In this document: one piece after another, positions 36,005 to 47,668 of the stretch | Position numbering within the stretch: position 1 is the stretch's first letter | Layout: each line of letters starts with the position of its first letter | Source: Pseudomonas syringae | GTDB lineage: Bacteria; Pseudomonadota; Gammaproteobacteria; Pseudomonadales; Pseudomonadaceae | Direction of reading: 5' to 3' | Length of the DNA stretch: 64,000 bases | Assembly (NCBI RefSeq): GCF_001698815.1 | Contig: NZ_LGSI01000020.1 | Span: forward strand, 9,483-73,482 | Notes under the pieces: generated by a model | Database searches by the model: none | Told to the model about the DNA's origin: nothing | What the model saw: only the letters and a program-made list of their open reading frames with translations | Made by a program: the position numbers and the translations under genes

Positions 36005-36937
36005 ATGAATCAGTTGCCGCTGTCCCTTGCCGAGCTGAGCGCATTGACGCTGATCGTTGCCCATCGCAGCTTTCGCAAGGCCGCCGATGAACTTGGGCTT
36101 TCGGCTTCTACCCTGAGTCACATGATGCGCACGCTGGAAGCCAACCTCGGCGTGCGTCTGCTCAATCGCACCACGCGCAGTGTCGCGCCTACTGCTGCGG
36201 GCGAACGGCTGGTTACAAGGCTCGCGCCAATGCTCCGCGAGTTCGAGTTGGCGGTGGAAGAGGTCAATCAGTTCCGCGATCTTCCCGGCGGCACGTTGCG
36301 GATCAGTGCCAGCGAGCCTGCGGCGCGCTTTCTGCTGGAATCGATACTTCCGGCGTTCCTGTCACGCTTTCCGCAAATGGCGGTCGATCTGGTCACTGAT
36401 GGCAGACTGGTCGATATCGTTGCTGACGGTTTCGACGCCGGCATTCGTTTGGGGGAATCGGTGCCGCAGGACATGATCGCCGTGAGCCTGGGGGCGGATA
36501 CACGCTTTCTCGCCTTGGCCTCGCCGACCTATCTGCAGGAGCATCCCGCGCCGCTTACTCCTGACGATCTTCGTCGTCATCAATGTATTTGCATTCGCCT
36601 GCCGAGCGGCAAGCCCTACCGCTGGGAGTTTGAAAAGCACGGCCAATCCTTGACGCTGGATGTCTCTGGAACTCTAACGCTGGATAACGCCGAGATCATG
36701 GCCGACGCGGCGGCCCGCGGGTTAGGCATTGCTTATGTGCCGGAGCAGACCGCCGCTTGGTATCTGGCGAAAAAACAACTGGTGAAGGTGTTGGAGGATT
36801 GGTGTCCAGAGATCCCCGGATTGTTTTTGTATTATCCGGGCCATCGCCATGTGCCGAGGGGCTTGAGAGCGTTCATCGAGGTCATTCGTGATGTTGGTCA
36901 GGGAATGTCGTTAGAAACTGCGGGTCAGGCCGAATGA
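36005..36937 (+). CDS. LysR-family regulator
   Basis: A 310-residue LysR regulator with RSFRKAADELGLSASTLSHM and LLNRTTRSVAPTAAGERL in the DNA-binding domain. It is divergent from the short-chain dehydrogenase across about 110 bp, the usual arrangement for a regulator and its target. The effector is unknown. Confidence 0.87.
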   Translation: MNQLPLSLAELSALTLIVAHRSFRKAADELGLSASTLSHMMRTLEANLGVRLLNRTTRSVAPTAAGERLVTRLAPMLREFELAVEEVNQFRDLPGGTLRISASEPAARFLLESILPAFLSRFPQMAVDLVTDGRLVDIVADGFDAGIRLGESVPQDMIAVSLGADTRFLALASPTYLQEHPAPLTPDDLRRHQCICIRLPSGKPYRWEFEKHGQSLTLDVSGTLTLDNAEIMADAAARGLGIAYVPEQTAAWYLAKKQLVKVLEDWCPEIPGLFLYYPGHRHVPRGLRAFIEVIRDVGQGMSLETAGQAE

Positions 36938-37041
36938 TTGGATGATAAAGTTGAGCGGTTCAAGTTCAACAAGCTTATCTGTGTTGTCGTCACCCAAACC
37001 ATCGTCGATGGCGCCGAAAACCGTCACCCACAGGGACGTCC

Positions 37042-39535
<2,494 letters not shown>

Positions 39536-39558
<23 letters not shown>

Positions 39559-39730
39559 CGGCGCCTTTGGTTTCCCCCAGAATTCTCGCGGCATCCCGGG
39601 CCGGGCGAAGACCAAATATCCGCGCATAATCACGGCCGAACTGGGTGGCGCTTTCGTAGCCGACTTCGAAGGCTGCGCTAGTGACGCTTCTGGCGCTGGC
39701 GACCAGAACATCGCAGGGACGACGATCAGC
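39536..39730 (-). pseudogene. AraC-family regulator, C-terminal fragment
   Basis: The minus strand encodes SVTSAAFEVGYESATQFGRD followed by YARIFGLRPARDA, the second helix-turn-helix of an AraC regulator (AAFEVGYES-x2-QF-xR-x3-x-FG-x2-P). The sensor domain and first helix-turn-helix are missing; upstream is a REP element. Its 3' end overlaps the kinase gene's last 23 bases. It is an isolated remnant. Confidence 0.7.
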
Positions 39731-39769
39731 GATTTTAGCAGCGCGGCGGTCCGCTACACGGAATATCGC

Positions 39770-39860
39770 TGTAGGAGCGAACTTGTTCGCGAAGAGGCGG
39801 TACATCCGGTAGAGATCCAGCGCCTGAAACACTGCTTCGCGAATAAATTCGCTCCTACAG
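39770..39860. repeat. REPIN (two inverted REP sequences)
   Basis: TGTAGGAGCGAACTTGTTCG and GCGAATAAATTCGCTCCTAC face each other across about 50 bp. The element sits exactly where the upstream part of the AraC remnant is missing. Confidence 0.75.
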
Positions 39861-39933
39861 AGGGGGCACAGGATTGCGGTAGGAACGCCTGCGCCTGCGG
39901 TCGCAGGCGGTCTGCTTTGGTAAAGTCCAAGGC

Positions 39934-40057
39934 ATGACTTCCACGCCCAGCCTCGATCAAATGAGCCCTGATCAAGGTAGCTTTGCTCGATGACCTGCCT
40001 GATACGGATATCGCGGCTATCGAGGCTGAGTTGAGGCGGTCAGTTGCTTCCGCATAA
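39934..40057 (+). pseudogene. Possible IS66-type transposase N-terminal scrap
   Basis: The ATG at 39934 begins MTSTPSLDQMSPDQ, resembling the N-terminus of IS66-family transposases (MTS-x2-NLDQLTPEQ). A second frame continues VALLDDLPDTDIAAIEAELR before a stop at 40055-40057. The two frames do not join and no inverted repeats are visible. The identification is weak. The remaining 130 bp before the next gene show nothing further. Confidence 0.3.
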
Positions 40058-40191
40058 CTGGATAGCTACTTGGCTCGCGCAAGGTGATTCAGGCAGACGG
40101 TCGCTTTCAGGCTGCGAACCTAATATAGCAATATCGGTCGGGCACGTTACGCTTGCTGACTTCATTCTGGTTTCCTCAACGAGGGACGGCC

Positions 40192-41073
40192 ATGACCACA
40201 AGGCTTAAGCATTACCAATCCCGCATACAAATGGTGCTTGATCACATAGACGTGAATCTTGATGGCTGCCTTGATCTGGAAACGTTGAGCAGTATCGCAG
40301 CCTTTTCTAAATTCCATTTTCACAGGCAGTTCCTGGCTATCGTCAGGTTACCCTTGAATCGCTATGTCCAGCTCGCTCGCATGAAGCGCGCCTCCTACAA
40401 ACTGGCGTTTAGGCGAAACGAAACGGTTACAGAGATAGCCATGGATGCTGGTTATGGAGCACCAGATGCCTTTGCGCGCGCTTTTCGGCAGAGGCTAGGA
40501 CAAAGGCCCTCAGTTTTTCGGAAAGCTCCTGACTGGGAGCGATGGTTGACTACGTTCGAGCCACTCCACGCCGCGAGGAACAAGTGCATGCTGACAACTT
40601 ATCAGTCCAGTGATGTGACTATCCGAAGCGTACCCTCGACACGGGTGGCAATTATGCAGCACCAAGGTAGCCCTTCAAATGTAGGTGCGAGAGTTCAACG
40701 TTTCATAGCTTGGCGGCAAAGCACCGGTCTGATTCCTCCGGTCAGCAAGACTTTCAATGTGTTTTATTCTGACCCCCGTACAACGCCGCCGGACGAGTTT
40801 CGTCTCGACTTGTGCGCTGGCACTGACCAACCAATTGAGCTAACCGATGTCCCGATAATAGCCGGCAACATTCCGGCTGGTCGTTGCGCTGTCCTAAAGG
40901 TCGTGGGAAGTTCGGATAACCTTGAGCAAGCCGCTTTGTACCTTTACAGCGAATGGTTCCCAGCCAGCGGCGAGGAGCTTCGGGATTTTCCGCTTTATTG
41001 TCAGCGCATAAAATTCTTTCCAGACGTCCCTGAGAGCGAAGCAATTACAGAGCTTTTCCTGCCTTTAACGTAA
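40192..41073 (+). CDS. AraC-family regulator with GyrI-like ligand domain
   Basis: A 293-residue regulator. The N-terminal 110 residues are a double AraC helix-turn-helix (LDLETLSSIAAFSKFHFHRQ, VTEIAMDAGYGAPDAFARAF). The rest is a GyrI-like/effector domain (VAIMQHQGSPSNVGARVQRF, AGRCAVLKVVG, FPLYCQRIKFFPDVPES). This order is that of Rob/SoxS-like multidrug sensors. The ATG at 40192 has GAGGGA upstream. Its G+C is lower than that of its neighbours. Confidence 0.87.
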   Translation: MTTRLKHYQSRIQMVLDHIDVNLDGCLDLETLSSIAAFSKFHFHRQFLAIVRLPLNRYVQLARMKRASYKLAFRRNETVTEIAMDAGYGAPDAFARAFRQRLGQRPSVFRKAPDWERWLTTFEPLHAARNKCMLTTYQSSDVTIRSVPSTRVAIMQHQGSPSNVGARVQRFIAWRQSTGLIPPVSKTFNVFYSDPRTTPPDEFRLDLCAGTDQPIELTDVPIIAGNIPAGRCAVLKVVGSSDNLEQAALYLYSEWFPASGEELRDFPLYCQRIKFFPDVPESEAITELFLPLT

Positions 41074-41141
41074 AGGATGTTTTCACGCGCCTGCTTACGC
41101 AGCGGGCGAGTGAAATTGATCAGTGGAAGCTGCAACTGCGC

Positions 41142-41643
41142 TTGACCAGCATTACCGACAGCTGCCGGGACTCCACGACCTCCCACTCAGACACGATCGA
41201 AAGTTTTGATGCCGGGCAGGACAAGCTCGACCTCACGACGCCGGGTTACACAAGCCTTGGCGACGGCCACGGCAGCAGCCTGAAGCCCTTATATAACGCA
41301 GCCCAGGACGCGACGTATCTCAAGAGTTTCGAATTATCGCACCGCTACCGAAGATCATTCCGACGTAATCACCGATTATGAGTCCGGCGATATTCTTTAT
41401 GCGCTGGATTTAGGCTTCACCAAGTTGGGCGATGGCACCAACGGCACGCTCAAGCGTGACTATGACTCAGGCAAAAACCAGACCTATCTCCATTCATTGG
41501 AAGCAAATAACCAGGGCCAATTCTTCCAGGTGACCTTGGCCGGCGAGCACAAAGCCGTGTCGATCGCCCTGGATGAGTTGTATGTGGATGAGCAGCCGAT
41601 CCAGAGTGTCGGGGTAAATCCCACCGATCCTGCGCCTGTTTAA
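41142..41643 (+). pseudogene. RTX/serralysin-type C-terminal domain remnant
   Basis: Two similar modules of about 55-70 residues lie in different frames. The first has SDTIESFDAGQDKLDLT, YTSLGDGHG and YNAAQDATYL; the second has SDVITDYESGDILYALDLG, FTKLGDGTNGTL and YDSGKNQTYLHSLEANNQG. These match the C-terminal domain following RTX repeats in type I secreted proteases and lipases (D-x-I-x-D-F-x-x-G-x-D-x-I-D-L). A frameshift occurs near 41330. The catalytic domain and GGxGxD repeats are absent, so this is a decayed tail. Confidence 0.6.
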
Positions 41644-41663
41644 CAATCGCCGCGATCAGTTCT

Positions 41664-42578
41664 TCAACCTTCCAGCCACTGCGAATGAAGTTTGGGGAAC
41701 TGTTCCTGGAGCCAATCCAGAAACACTTCCACTTGCGGCGCCAGATGCTTGCGGCTGGGGTAAAGCACTGTGATCGGCCGAGGGAGTGGGCGGTAAGGTT
41801 TGAGGATCTCCACCAGCGCGCCGCTGGCCAGGTATTGGTCCACGGCAATGCCGGGAGCCTGAAGAATGCCAAAGCCGGCAACGCCGCATTGCACGTAGGC
41901 ATTGGATTCGGTGACGGCAATACCTGCGTGGCTCAGGTAGGTTCTGTCCTGGCCATTGACCGAGAAATGCCAGGGCAAGGTTCGGTTGTTCTGGCCGGAC
42001 AGGAAGCTGACCCCCTGATGATTATCCAGATCCTCCAGAGTGGTGGGCTCGCTGTGTTCACGCAGATACTTGGGCGCGGCGCAGGTCACCATGGTTGCCA
42101 GGCCGATGGGGCGCGCTATCAAGGTTGAGTCCGGCAGCACCCCGATGCGCAGGGCGCAATCGATGCCTTCACCCACCAGATCCACCGTTCGATCAGTCAC
42201 GCCGAGCACCAGGTCGATCTCGGGGAACAGCCTGCTGAACGCGCGCAGACTGTCCATCAGTTCGACTTGGGCAAAGGCCGTTGGAATGTCGATGCGCAGT
42301 CGCCCGCCAAGGGTCGAGCCGGAGCGGTCGAACATTGAGGTGACGTCGGAGATAGTGCCGAGGATTTCTTTAACACGGTCGTAAAAGCGCTCTCCCTCCG
42401 TGGTCAGCTTTACCTGGCGCGTGGTGCGCTGAAACAGGCGAACCCCCAGCGATGTCTCCAGCTCCTGAATGGAACGAGTCACTTGCGGGCGGCCAATCTG
42501 CAACGACTCAGCTGCCTTGGTGAAACTCCCCAGTTCGGCCAGCCTGGCAAACAATCGCATCGATTGCAGCAACTCCAT
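41664..42578 (-). CDS. LysR-family regulator
   Basis: A 304-residue LysR regulator beginning MELLQSMRLFARLAELGSFT, with recognition helix IGRPQVTRSIQELE and LFQRTTRQVKLTTEGERFY. The ATG at 42578 has GGGGAAG upstream. It is divergent from the zinc-less MDR oxidoreductase across about 170 bp and likely controls it. Confidence 0.87.
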   Translation of the reverse strand: MELLQSMRLFARLAELGSFTKAAESLQIGRPQVTRSIQELETSLGVRLFQRTTRQVKLTTEGERFYDRVKEILGTISDVTSMFDRSGSTLGGRLRIDIPTAFAQVELMDSLRAFSRLFPEIDLVLGVTDRTVDLVGEGIDCALRIGVLPDSTLIARPIGLATMVTCAAPKYLREHSEPTTLEDLDNHQGVSFLSGQNNRTLPWHFSVNGQDRTYLSHAGIAVTESNAYVQCGVAGFGILQAPGIAVDQYLASGALVEILKPYRPLPRPITVLYPSRKHLAPQVEVFLDWLQEQFPKLHSQWLEG

Positions 42579-42747
42579 TTTTCTTCCCCGTAGCCTCTCA
42601 GTTGCGCTCGATCCTACATCAATCGCATCGATTGTTGCCGCTGAAAACAACAATCATGTTAATTCCTGCGCATTTATTGCCTCGCGGCGAGGGGCAACAA
42701 TGGCTTCAGAACACGGCAGATCGCCCTGACAGACCTGGAGACGCGCA

Positions 42748-43758
42748 ATGAAAGCCTGGCTACTGAAAGATTTTGGACTCGATAACCTGCAGATGGGCGA
42801 GGTGCCGACCCCGCAACCCAAGGCTGGGGAGTTGCTGGTGAAGGTGGGCGCGGTGTCTCTCAACTTTCGCGACAAGGCTATCGTCGATGGTATCTACGAA
42901 CCACACAGGGTGCCCAAGCCGCTGATCCCGGTCAGCGATGCCGCAGGCACCGTGGTTGCCGTTGGCGACGGCGTGACGCGCTTCAGGATCGGCGATCGGG
43001 TCAATTCCCATCTGTATTCGCGCTGGCTGGACGGTGAACCGGGCCCGCATGAGCCGGACTATTGTTTCGGTTCGCCGCTGCCGGGTGGATTGGCTGAGTT
43101 CATGATCATCCATGAGGACAGCGCTGTCGCCGCGCCGCAGAACATGTCTGACGAAGAAGCAGCAACCTTGCCTATCGCAGCACTCACGGCCTGGTATTCG
43201 CTGGTGGATTATGGGCAGATCCGGCCAGGCCAGACCGTGCTCGTCCAGGGCACTGGCGGGGTATCAGTTTTCGCCGTACAGATTGCAACTGCGCTTGGCG
43301 CTCGCGTCATCGCGACGTCCAGCAGCGATGCGAATCTGCAAACCGTGCAAGCGCTGGGTGCCGTCGCTGGAATCAATTACTGGACCACGCCGGACTGGGA
43401 GGCGCAAGTGCTCCGGCTGACCGATGGCAAAGGCGTCGATCTGCTGCTCGATATCGCGGGTGGCAGCGGTATCAACCAGTCGATTGCGGCAACCAAGGCC
43501 GCTGGCCGTATCGCCCAGATCGGCTTCCTGACCGGGCAGACCGTGCAGTTGAACCTGATGCCGCTGATCTTCCGCCAGACGACGATTCGTGGCATCGCGG
43601 TGGCGCCGCGCTCATCGTTCGACCGCATGAATGTGTTCCTCAATGAGCACAAAATTCGCCCGGTGATCGACAAGGTTTACCCATTCGAGCAGGCCCGCGA
43701 AGCTTATGAGCATCTGGCCAGAGGCGCCGTCGGCAAGGTCGTGATCAAAGTCGGCTGA
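42748..43758 (+). CDS. MDR-family NAD(P)H-dependent oxidoreductase (quinone-oxidoreductase-like)
   Basis: A 336-residue medium-chain dehydrogenase/reductase. N-terminal GroES-like domain with VSLNFRDKAIVDGIYEP and PVSDAAGTVVAVGDGVTRF; Rossmann domain with VLVQGTGGVSVFAVQIATAL. It lacks the catalytic and structural zinc cysteines of alcohol dehydrogenases, so it belongs near the quinone/enal reductase side (the QOR or YhdH branches). The divergent LysR regulator is its probable controller. It is convergent with the SMP-30 gene, with only 2 bp between. Confidence 0.83.
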   Translation: MKAWLLKDFGLDNLQMGEVPTPQPKAGELLVKVGAVSLNFRDKAIVDGIYEPHRVPKPLIPVSDAAGTVVAVGDGVTRFRIGDRVNSHLYSRWLDGEPGPHEPDYCFGSPLPGGLAEFMIIHEDSAVAAPQNMSDEEAATLPIAALTAWYSLVDYGQIRPGQTVLVQGTGGVSVFAVQIATALGARVIATSSSDANLQTVQALGAVAGINYWTTPDWEAQVLRLTDGKGVDLLLDIAGGSGINQSIAATKAAGRIAQIGFLTGQTVQLNLMPLIFRQTTIRGIAVAPRSSFDRMNVFLNEHKIRPVIDKVYPFEQAREAYEHLARGAVGKVVIKVG

Positions 43759-43760
43759 AA

Positions 43761-44783
43761 TCATTGATGCGAATACAGCTTCAACGCCTTGGCAAATCCC
43801 CGGGCTCTGAATATGGCACTGCCTTCGCCGAGATCACCGTCGCTGGCAACCAGGTATACCTCGTTGGTCTCGGGCTTGATTGCCAGGCTGGTCGAGCGCA
43901 GGAAGTGGCCTTTTTCGCGGCCGGGGATCAGGATCTGGCCGATAGGCAGGCCGTTCGGATTCAGCACCAGAACCCTGCCCTGGCTGTACATCGCCACGTA
44001 GAGATTGCCATCCTGGTCCACGCGCATCGAATCCGGGGAAGGGCCGTTGAAGCGATAGATCACTGCCTCGCCAAACGGGGCAATGGTCGTTGCGTCCTTC
44101 AGCTCGATGCGGTGCAGCAAGCCAGTGGCGAACTCCGTGACCCACAGGGTCTTGCCGTCGGGCGACAAGGCGATGCCGTTGGCAATCGCCAGTTTGGGCA
44201 GGATCGGCACGATGCTTTTGCCGTCTGCGGGTACGTAATACACGCCGCCGGTGGGTTCGGTGGACGTGCCTTTGAAATCCGTGAAGTAAAAACCGCCGGT
44301 GTTGTCGAACACCAGATCATCCACCAGATAGTTTTTGTTGCCGGCAATCATCACTTGCTGCGCCGAGCCATCGGGTTTGTAGGCGGTCAAGTTGCCGGTG
44401 TTCTTGAAGTTGCCCAGCCCCGCGACGTATAGGCGACCGTCCTTATGAATCGCCAGCCCCGCTGAACCCAAGGCATTTTTCGGCACCACGACACTGAGCT
44501 TGCCCTGGGTGTCGACCTTGAGCACCTGCCCGCCGAAGACTTCCACGAACAGCAGATTGCCTTCCCGGTCGAAAGACGGTCCTTCCAGCTGCAGGCCATT
44601 TTCCGAAACCTTCAGCCATTGCTGGGCGGTGACGGTGGGCAGGTCTTTTTCAGCGGCTGCAATCGCCTGTAGCTGTTGGCCCTCGGCAGGGTAGCTGAGC
44701 GTCGGAATCGACTCTGCGGCCTGTGCGTTGATCACGCCGGCACTGAGCAGGAAAAGCAGGGAAGCCAGGATTTTTTCATGCAT
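43761..44783 (-). CDS. Exported SMP-30/gluconolactonase-family protein in the mevalonate cluster
   Basis: A 340-residue protein with a signal peptide (MHEKILASLLFLLSAGVINA, cleavage after AQA), so periplasmic. The rest is a six-bladed propeller of the SMP-30 type. Metal ligands are in place: Glu67 in LEGPSFD, Asn in IANGIALSPDG, Asp in SPDSMRVDQDGNLYVA. SMP-30 proteins hydrolyse lactones. As the last gene of a mevalonate-catabolic cluster, it is a good candidate to open mevalonolactone in the periplasm before uptake; this is inference. ATG 44783 has AGGTG 8 bases upstream. The leader carries an AANAANAA motif. Confidence 0.8.
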   Translation of the reverse strand: MHEKILASLLFLLSAGVINAQAAESIPTLSYPAEGQQLQAIAAAEKDLPTVTAQQWLKVSENGLQLEGPSFDREGNLLFVEVFGGQVLKVDTQGKLSVVVPKNALGSAGLAIHKDGRLYVAGLGNFKNTGNLTAYKPDGSAQQVMIAGNKNYLVDDLVFDNTGGFYFTDFKGTSTEPTGGVYYVPADGKSIVPILPKLAIANGIALSPDGKTLWVTEFATGLLHRIELKDATTIAPFGEAVIYRFNGPSPDSMRVDQDGNLYVAMYSQGRVLVLNPNGLPIGQILIPGREKGHFLRSTSLAIKPETNEVYLVASDGDLGEGSAIFRARGFAKALKLYSHQ

Positions 44784-44799
44784 TGAGAACACCTGATTA

Positions 44800-44807
44800 T
44801 TGTTGTT
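44800..44807 (-). promoter_or_regulatory. A-rich Crc/Hfq-type motif before the SMP-30 start
   Basis: On the minus strand AACAACAA, overlapping AACAATAA, lies just before the AGGTG ribosome site. Both are exact AANAANAA matches. Confidence 0.55.
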
Positions 44808-44822
44808 TTTGATTGCGATGCG

Positions 44823-46211
44823 TCATGCACCCAGCAGGGCGACAAGCGCCGGAACGGTGAGCACCGCCGTGTAATAACCCATGAATTGCACGCCGATGTT
44901 GAAGCCCAGAAAGCGTGACAAAAATCCACCCAGCAGCCCCACAGTAACGATCACCAGCAGCCCGAGCAGGCCACCTTCCCAGATGCCGATCACCAGAATC
45001 AGGCCGACAAAAGTGGCGATGACGGCTTCGTGGCTGATCTTGCGCGACACATAAGAAGCGGCTCGATGTGCGTAATTCATGGTGAACGGATAGGCGATCA
45101 GGATGGCGACCACCACTGCCAGCATGCCGTAGCCGAGAAACTCCCAGGTGCTGAGCAGCGAGTGCAGGTTATTCACTTGCCCGGTCGCCGCATCCACGCT
45201 GAAACGCGGCGGCGCGTTGAACAGCGGCGCGGCCGGGCCCGCCGCGACAGGGCTGAGCGGCAGACCGAAGGCGATCAGCGGAATCAATGCTTCGGCGATG
45301 TAAGTCGCCTCGGTGACGCCGTTGCGCGCGGTGATTACGGTAGTGAGGCGATGGTAGACATGCTTGACCCGCGACCCGACCATTTCGCCCATGATCACGG
45401 TCATCGCCACCGGACTGAAGACAAAGGTGGCACTGGAGATGACGGCGGTAATGCCTGTCCACATGCTTTGCTTGCTGTCCAGAACCTTGAGCGGGTTAGG
45501 GAAGAAGCCTCCCCAACTTTTGACGTCCGGCGACAACGAGAACGTGCGGACCTCCTGGCGACGCATTTTTTCCCGTTCGGCGGGCGCGAGCATCGAGAAC
45601 AGCGCAGCAATCAATGGGCCGATGGCGATGCCGAGGAAGTAGCTGACGCTGAGTTTGACGCCGTACTGCCCGGTCATGCTTTGCAGGCCAACGATGATCA
45701 TGACGAACGGAATCAGGGTCAGCACCGCCGCCAGACGACCTTTTGAGAACCAGGCAATGGCGACTGCCGCTGCCAGGAACACCCACGGGGCGGCGCGCTT
45801 GATCATGTCGCCGAACGGCGCGAGCATCACCGCGAACAATACAGCCATGGGGACGGCGATCAACGCCGCGATCACGGCGCCGGAAATCATCTTGCGCAAG
45901 GCGATGTGCGGAACGCCGAGGTTGCGCAGGAAGTTAGCCTCGCGCATGAGCGGCGTGGCCATGGTGTCGCCGGGAATCCCCAGCAACGCGGTCGGTACGG
46001 CGTGGGTCATGTGCTTGGCGACGGCGCCGGCAAGAAAGAAGGTCAGGATGCCAGGGGCAGGAACGCCGAGCAGCACGACCAGCAAGGTCAGTGGCGCGAG
46101 GGTCGTGGTCTCGTCGCTGCCGGAAATAAGTCCAATCCCGGCAAAGATCACCGCACCGAGAATGCCCATGCCCAACGCGATGAGGAGCTGATCCAGCAAA
46201 GGCGCCATCAT
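44823..46211 (-). CDS. TctA-like tripartite transporter permease
   Basis: A 462-residue polytopic protein with about 12 segments. The conserved loop GIPGDTMATPLMREANFLRN and GLISGSDETTTLAPLTLL resemble TctA, the large permease of tripartite tricarboxylate transporters. Its start overlaps the end of the small membrane partner by 4 bp. No periplasmic TctC-type binding protein is encoded in the cluster, which is unusual. Neighbours suggest mevalonate (a 3-hydroxy-3-methyl acid) as substrate. Confidence 0.72.
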   Translation of the reverse strand: MMAPLLDQLLIALGMGILGAVIFAGIGLISGSDETTTLAPLTLLVVLLGVPAPGILTFFLAGAVAKHMTHAVPTALLGIPGDTMATPLMREANFLRNLGVPHIALRKMISGAVIAALIAVPMAVLFAVMLAPFGDMIKRAAPWVFLAAAVAIAWFSKGRLAAVLTLIPFVMIIVGLQSMTGQYGVKLSVSYFLGIAIGPLIAALFSMLAPAEREKMRRQEVRTFSLSPDVKSWGGFFPNPLKVLDSKQSMWTGITAVISSATFVFSPVAMTVIMGEMVGSRVKHVYHRLTTVITARNGVTEATYIAEALIPLIAFGLPLSPVAAGPAAPLFNAPPRFSVDAATGQVNNLHSLLSTWEFLGYGMLAVVVAILIAYPFTMNYAHRAASYVSRKISHEAVIATFVGLILVIGIWEGGLLGLLVIVTVGLLGGFLSRFLGFNIGVQFMGYYTAVLTVPALVALLGA

Positions 46212-46684
46212 GACCGACCACCTTTGATGCTCACTGCGCTCTCCACATCCAACGCGGGCAGTTCCGGGCCATCGGCCGGGGCACGTTGTGCCCGCTCATA
46301 GTCCGCGAACAGCTCATACAGATCCATCTCGCGAAGCTCGGCAATGGTGGCCGACGGCAAGTCGGAGAGCTTGCCCAGATCGCCGAACTCGTTCTGCAGT
46401 TCGAGCAAAACCTGGGCGCGCCAGGCGGGGTCGGCCTGGTGTTCCATGACATGGCGCTTGGGTTTGAAGCACGCGGCACTGATGGCTCCACCCGCCAGGC
46501 AGCCGACGATGCCGATCAACATGGCATACGCGCGGGCCATTTGCGCAGAAGCGACCCAGCCGACCAGCAGGTGCTGGGCGATGAAAAACGCCCCCAGGCT
46601 GACGAATGCACCGATGGCGATGGCGTAGATCAGATGGCGACCGTCTACCGTGTCGCCCCAAACTTCATACAGTTCGGATTTCAA
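46208..46684 (-). CDS. Small membrane protein, probable TctB-like partner of the permease
   Basis: A 158-residue protein with two membrane helices (LIYAIAIGAFVSLGAFFIAQ; ARAYAMLIGIVGCLAGGAIS) followed by an 80-residue cytosolic tail rich in charged residues. TctB proteins usually have four helices, so it is only TctB-like. The start is a TTG at 46684 with GGGAG 6 bases upstream. It overlaps the TctA-like gene by 4 bp, so the two are translationally coupled. Confidence 0.65.
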   Translation of the reverse strand: MKSELYEVWGDTVDGRHLIYAIAIGAFVSLGAFFIAQHLLVGWVASAQMARAYAMLIGIVGCLAGGAISAACFKPKRHVMEHQADPAWRAQVLLELQNEFGDLGKLSDLPSATIAELREMDLYELFADYERAQRAPADGPELPALDVESAVSIKGGRS

Positions 46685-46712
46685 AGGATTCTCCCACTGC
46701 CCTTGCGGGCTT

Positions 46713-46720
46713 TTATTGTT
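46713..46720 (-). promoter_or_regulatory. A-rich Crc/Hfq-type motif before the transporter genes
   Basis: On the minus strand AACAATAA lies about 30 bases before the TTG start of the small membrane protein, inside the mevalonate operon. It is an exact AANAANAA match. Confidence 0.45.
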
Positions 46721-46741
46721 ATCAAGGTGAAGAGATGCAGC

Positions 46742-47668
46742 TTAATTCAGCGCGACCGTTCGACGTTTGGCGAGCAGGGCGCGGGATACCCGGGACGCGG
46801 TTTCGCGACCCAGCTCGGCGTTGATGAATTCGCCCGTCTCGATCAACGCCTCAAGGTCGACCCCGTGGCTCAAACCCAGGCCGTTCAGCAGGTAGATCAC
46901 GTCTTCGGTGGCCACATTGCCGGTCGCTCCGGGCGAATAAGGGCAACCACCCAAACCCGCGACCGAGCTGTCGAACACCCGCACGCCGGCCTCCAGTGCC
47001 GCGTAGATATTGGCGATGGCCATCCCGTACGTGTCATGAAAGTGGCCTGCGAGCGCGCTCATGGGTACGGCTTCGCTACAGGCTTTCAGCATCGCTTTGG
47101 TTGCCGCAGGCGTGCCTGCGCCGATGGTGTCGCCCAGGCTGATTTCATAACAACCCATTTCGTAGAGCGAAGCGCTGACAGCCGCGACGGCCTCGGGTTT
47201 GACTTCACCTGTAAACGGACAGCCCATGACGCAGGAAACATAGCCGCGCACCCTGACACCCGCATCTTGCGCGCGGGCCATGACCTGTTGAAAACGTTGA
47301 AGGCTTTCGGCTATTGAGCAGTTGATGTTCTTTTGCGAGAAAGCTTCCGATGCGGCAGCAAATACCGCCACTTCACGACAGCCTGCGGCCAGCGCGGCTT
47401 CGAGTCCTTGCACATTCGGCACCAGCGCTGTCCAGGTCACGCCGGAACGCACCGGCAAGGCCTTGAACACCTCGTCCGAACCGGCCATTTGCGGCACCCA
47501 GCGGGGTGAAACAAAAGCACCTGCCTCAAGGGTTCGCAATCCCGCGTTTGCCAGGCGTTCCAGCAATTGCACGCGCAGCTGCGGCGCAAGTGTCAGTGGC
47601 TCGTTCTGCAAGCCATCACGGGCGCCAACTTCAACCAGCCGGACAGCCTGTTCGCCAACGGCGCTCAT
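46742..47668 (-). CDS. mvaB: Hydroxymethylglutaryl-CoA lyase
   Basis: A 308-residue TIM-barrel lyase that splits HMG-CoA to acetyl-CoA and acetoacetate. Visible are the catalytic VGARDGLQNE, the metal-ligand histidines in GHFHDTYG, and the signature GLGGCPYSPGATGNVATED with its conserved cysteine. It overlaps mvaA by 3 bases and encodes the second step of mevalonate degradation. Start at the ATG 47668; a GTG one codon upstream is possible. Confidence 0.93.
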   Translation of the reverse strand: MSAVGEQAVRLVEVGARDGLQNEPLTLAPQLRVQLLERLANAGLRTLEAGAFVSPRWVPQMAGSDEVFKALPVRSGVTWTALVPNVQGLEAALAAGCREVAVFAAASEAFSQKNINCSIAESLQRFQQVMARAQDAGVRVRGYVSCVMGCPFTGEVKPEAVAAVSASLYEMGCYEISLGDTIGAGTPAATKAMLKACSEAVPMSALAGHFHDTYGMAIANIYAALEAGVRVFDSSVAGLGGCPYSPGATGNVATEDVIYLLNGLGLSHGVDLEALIETGEFINAELGRETASRVSRALLAKRRTVALN

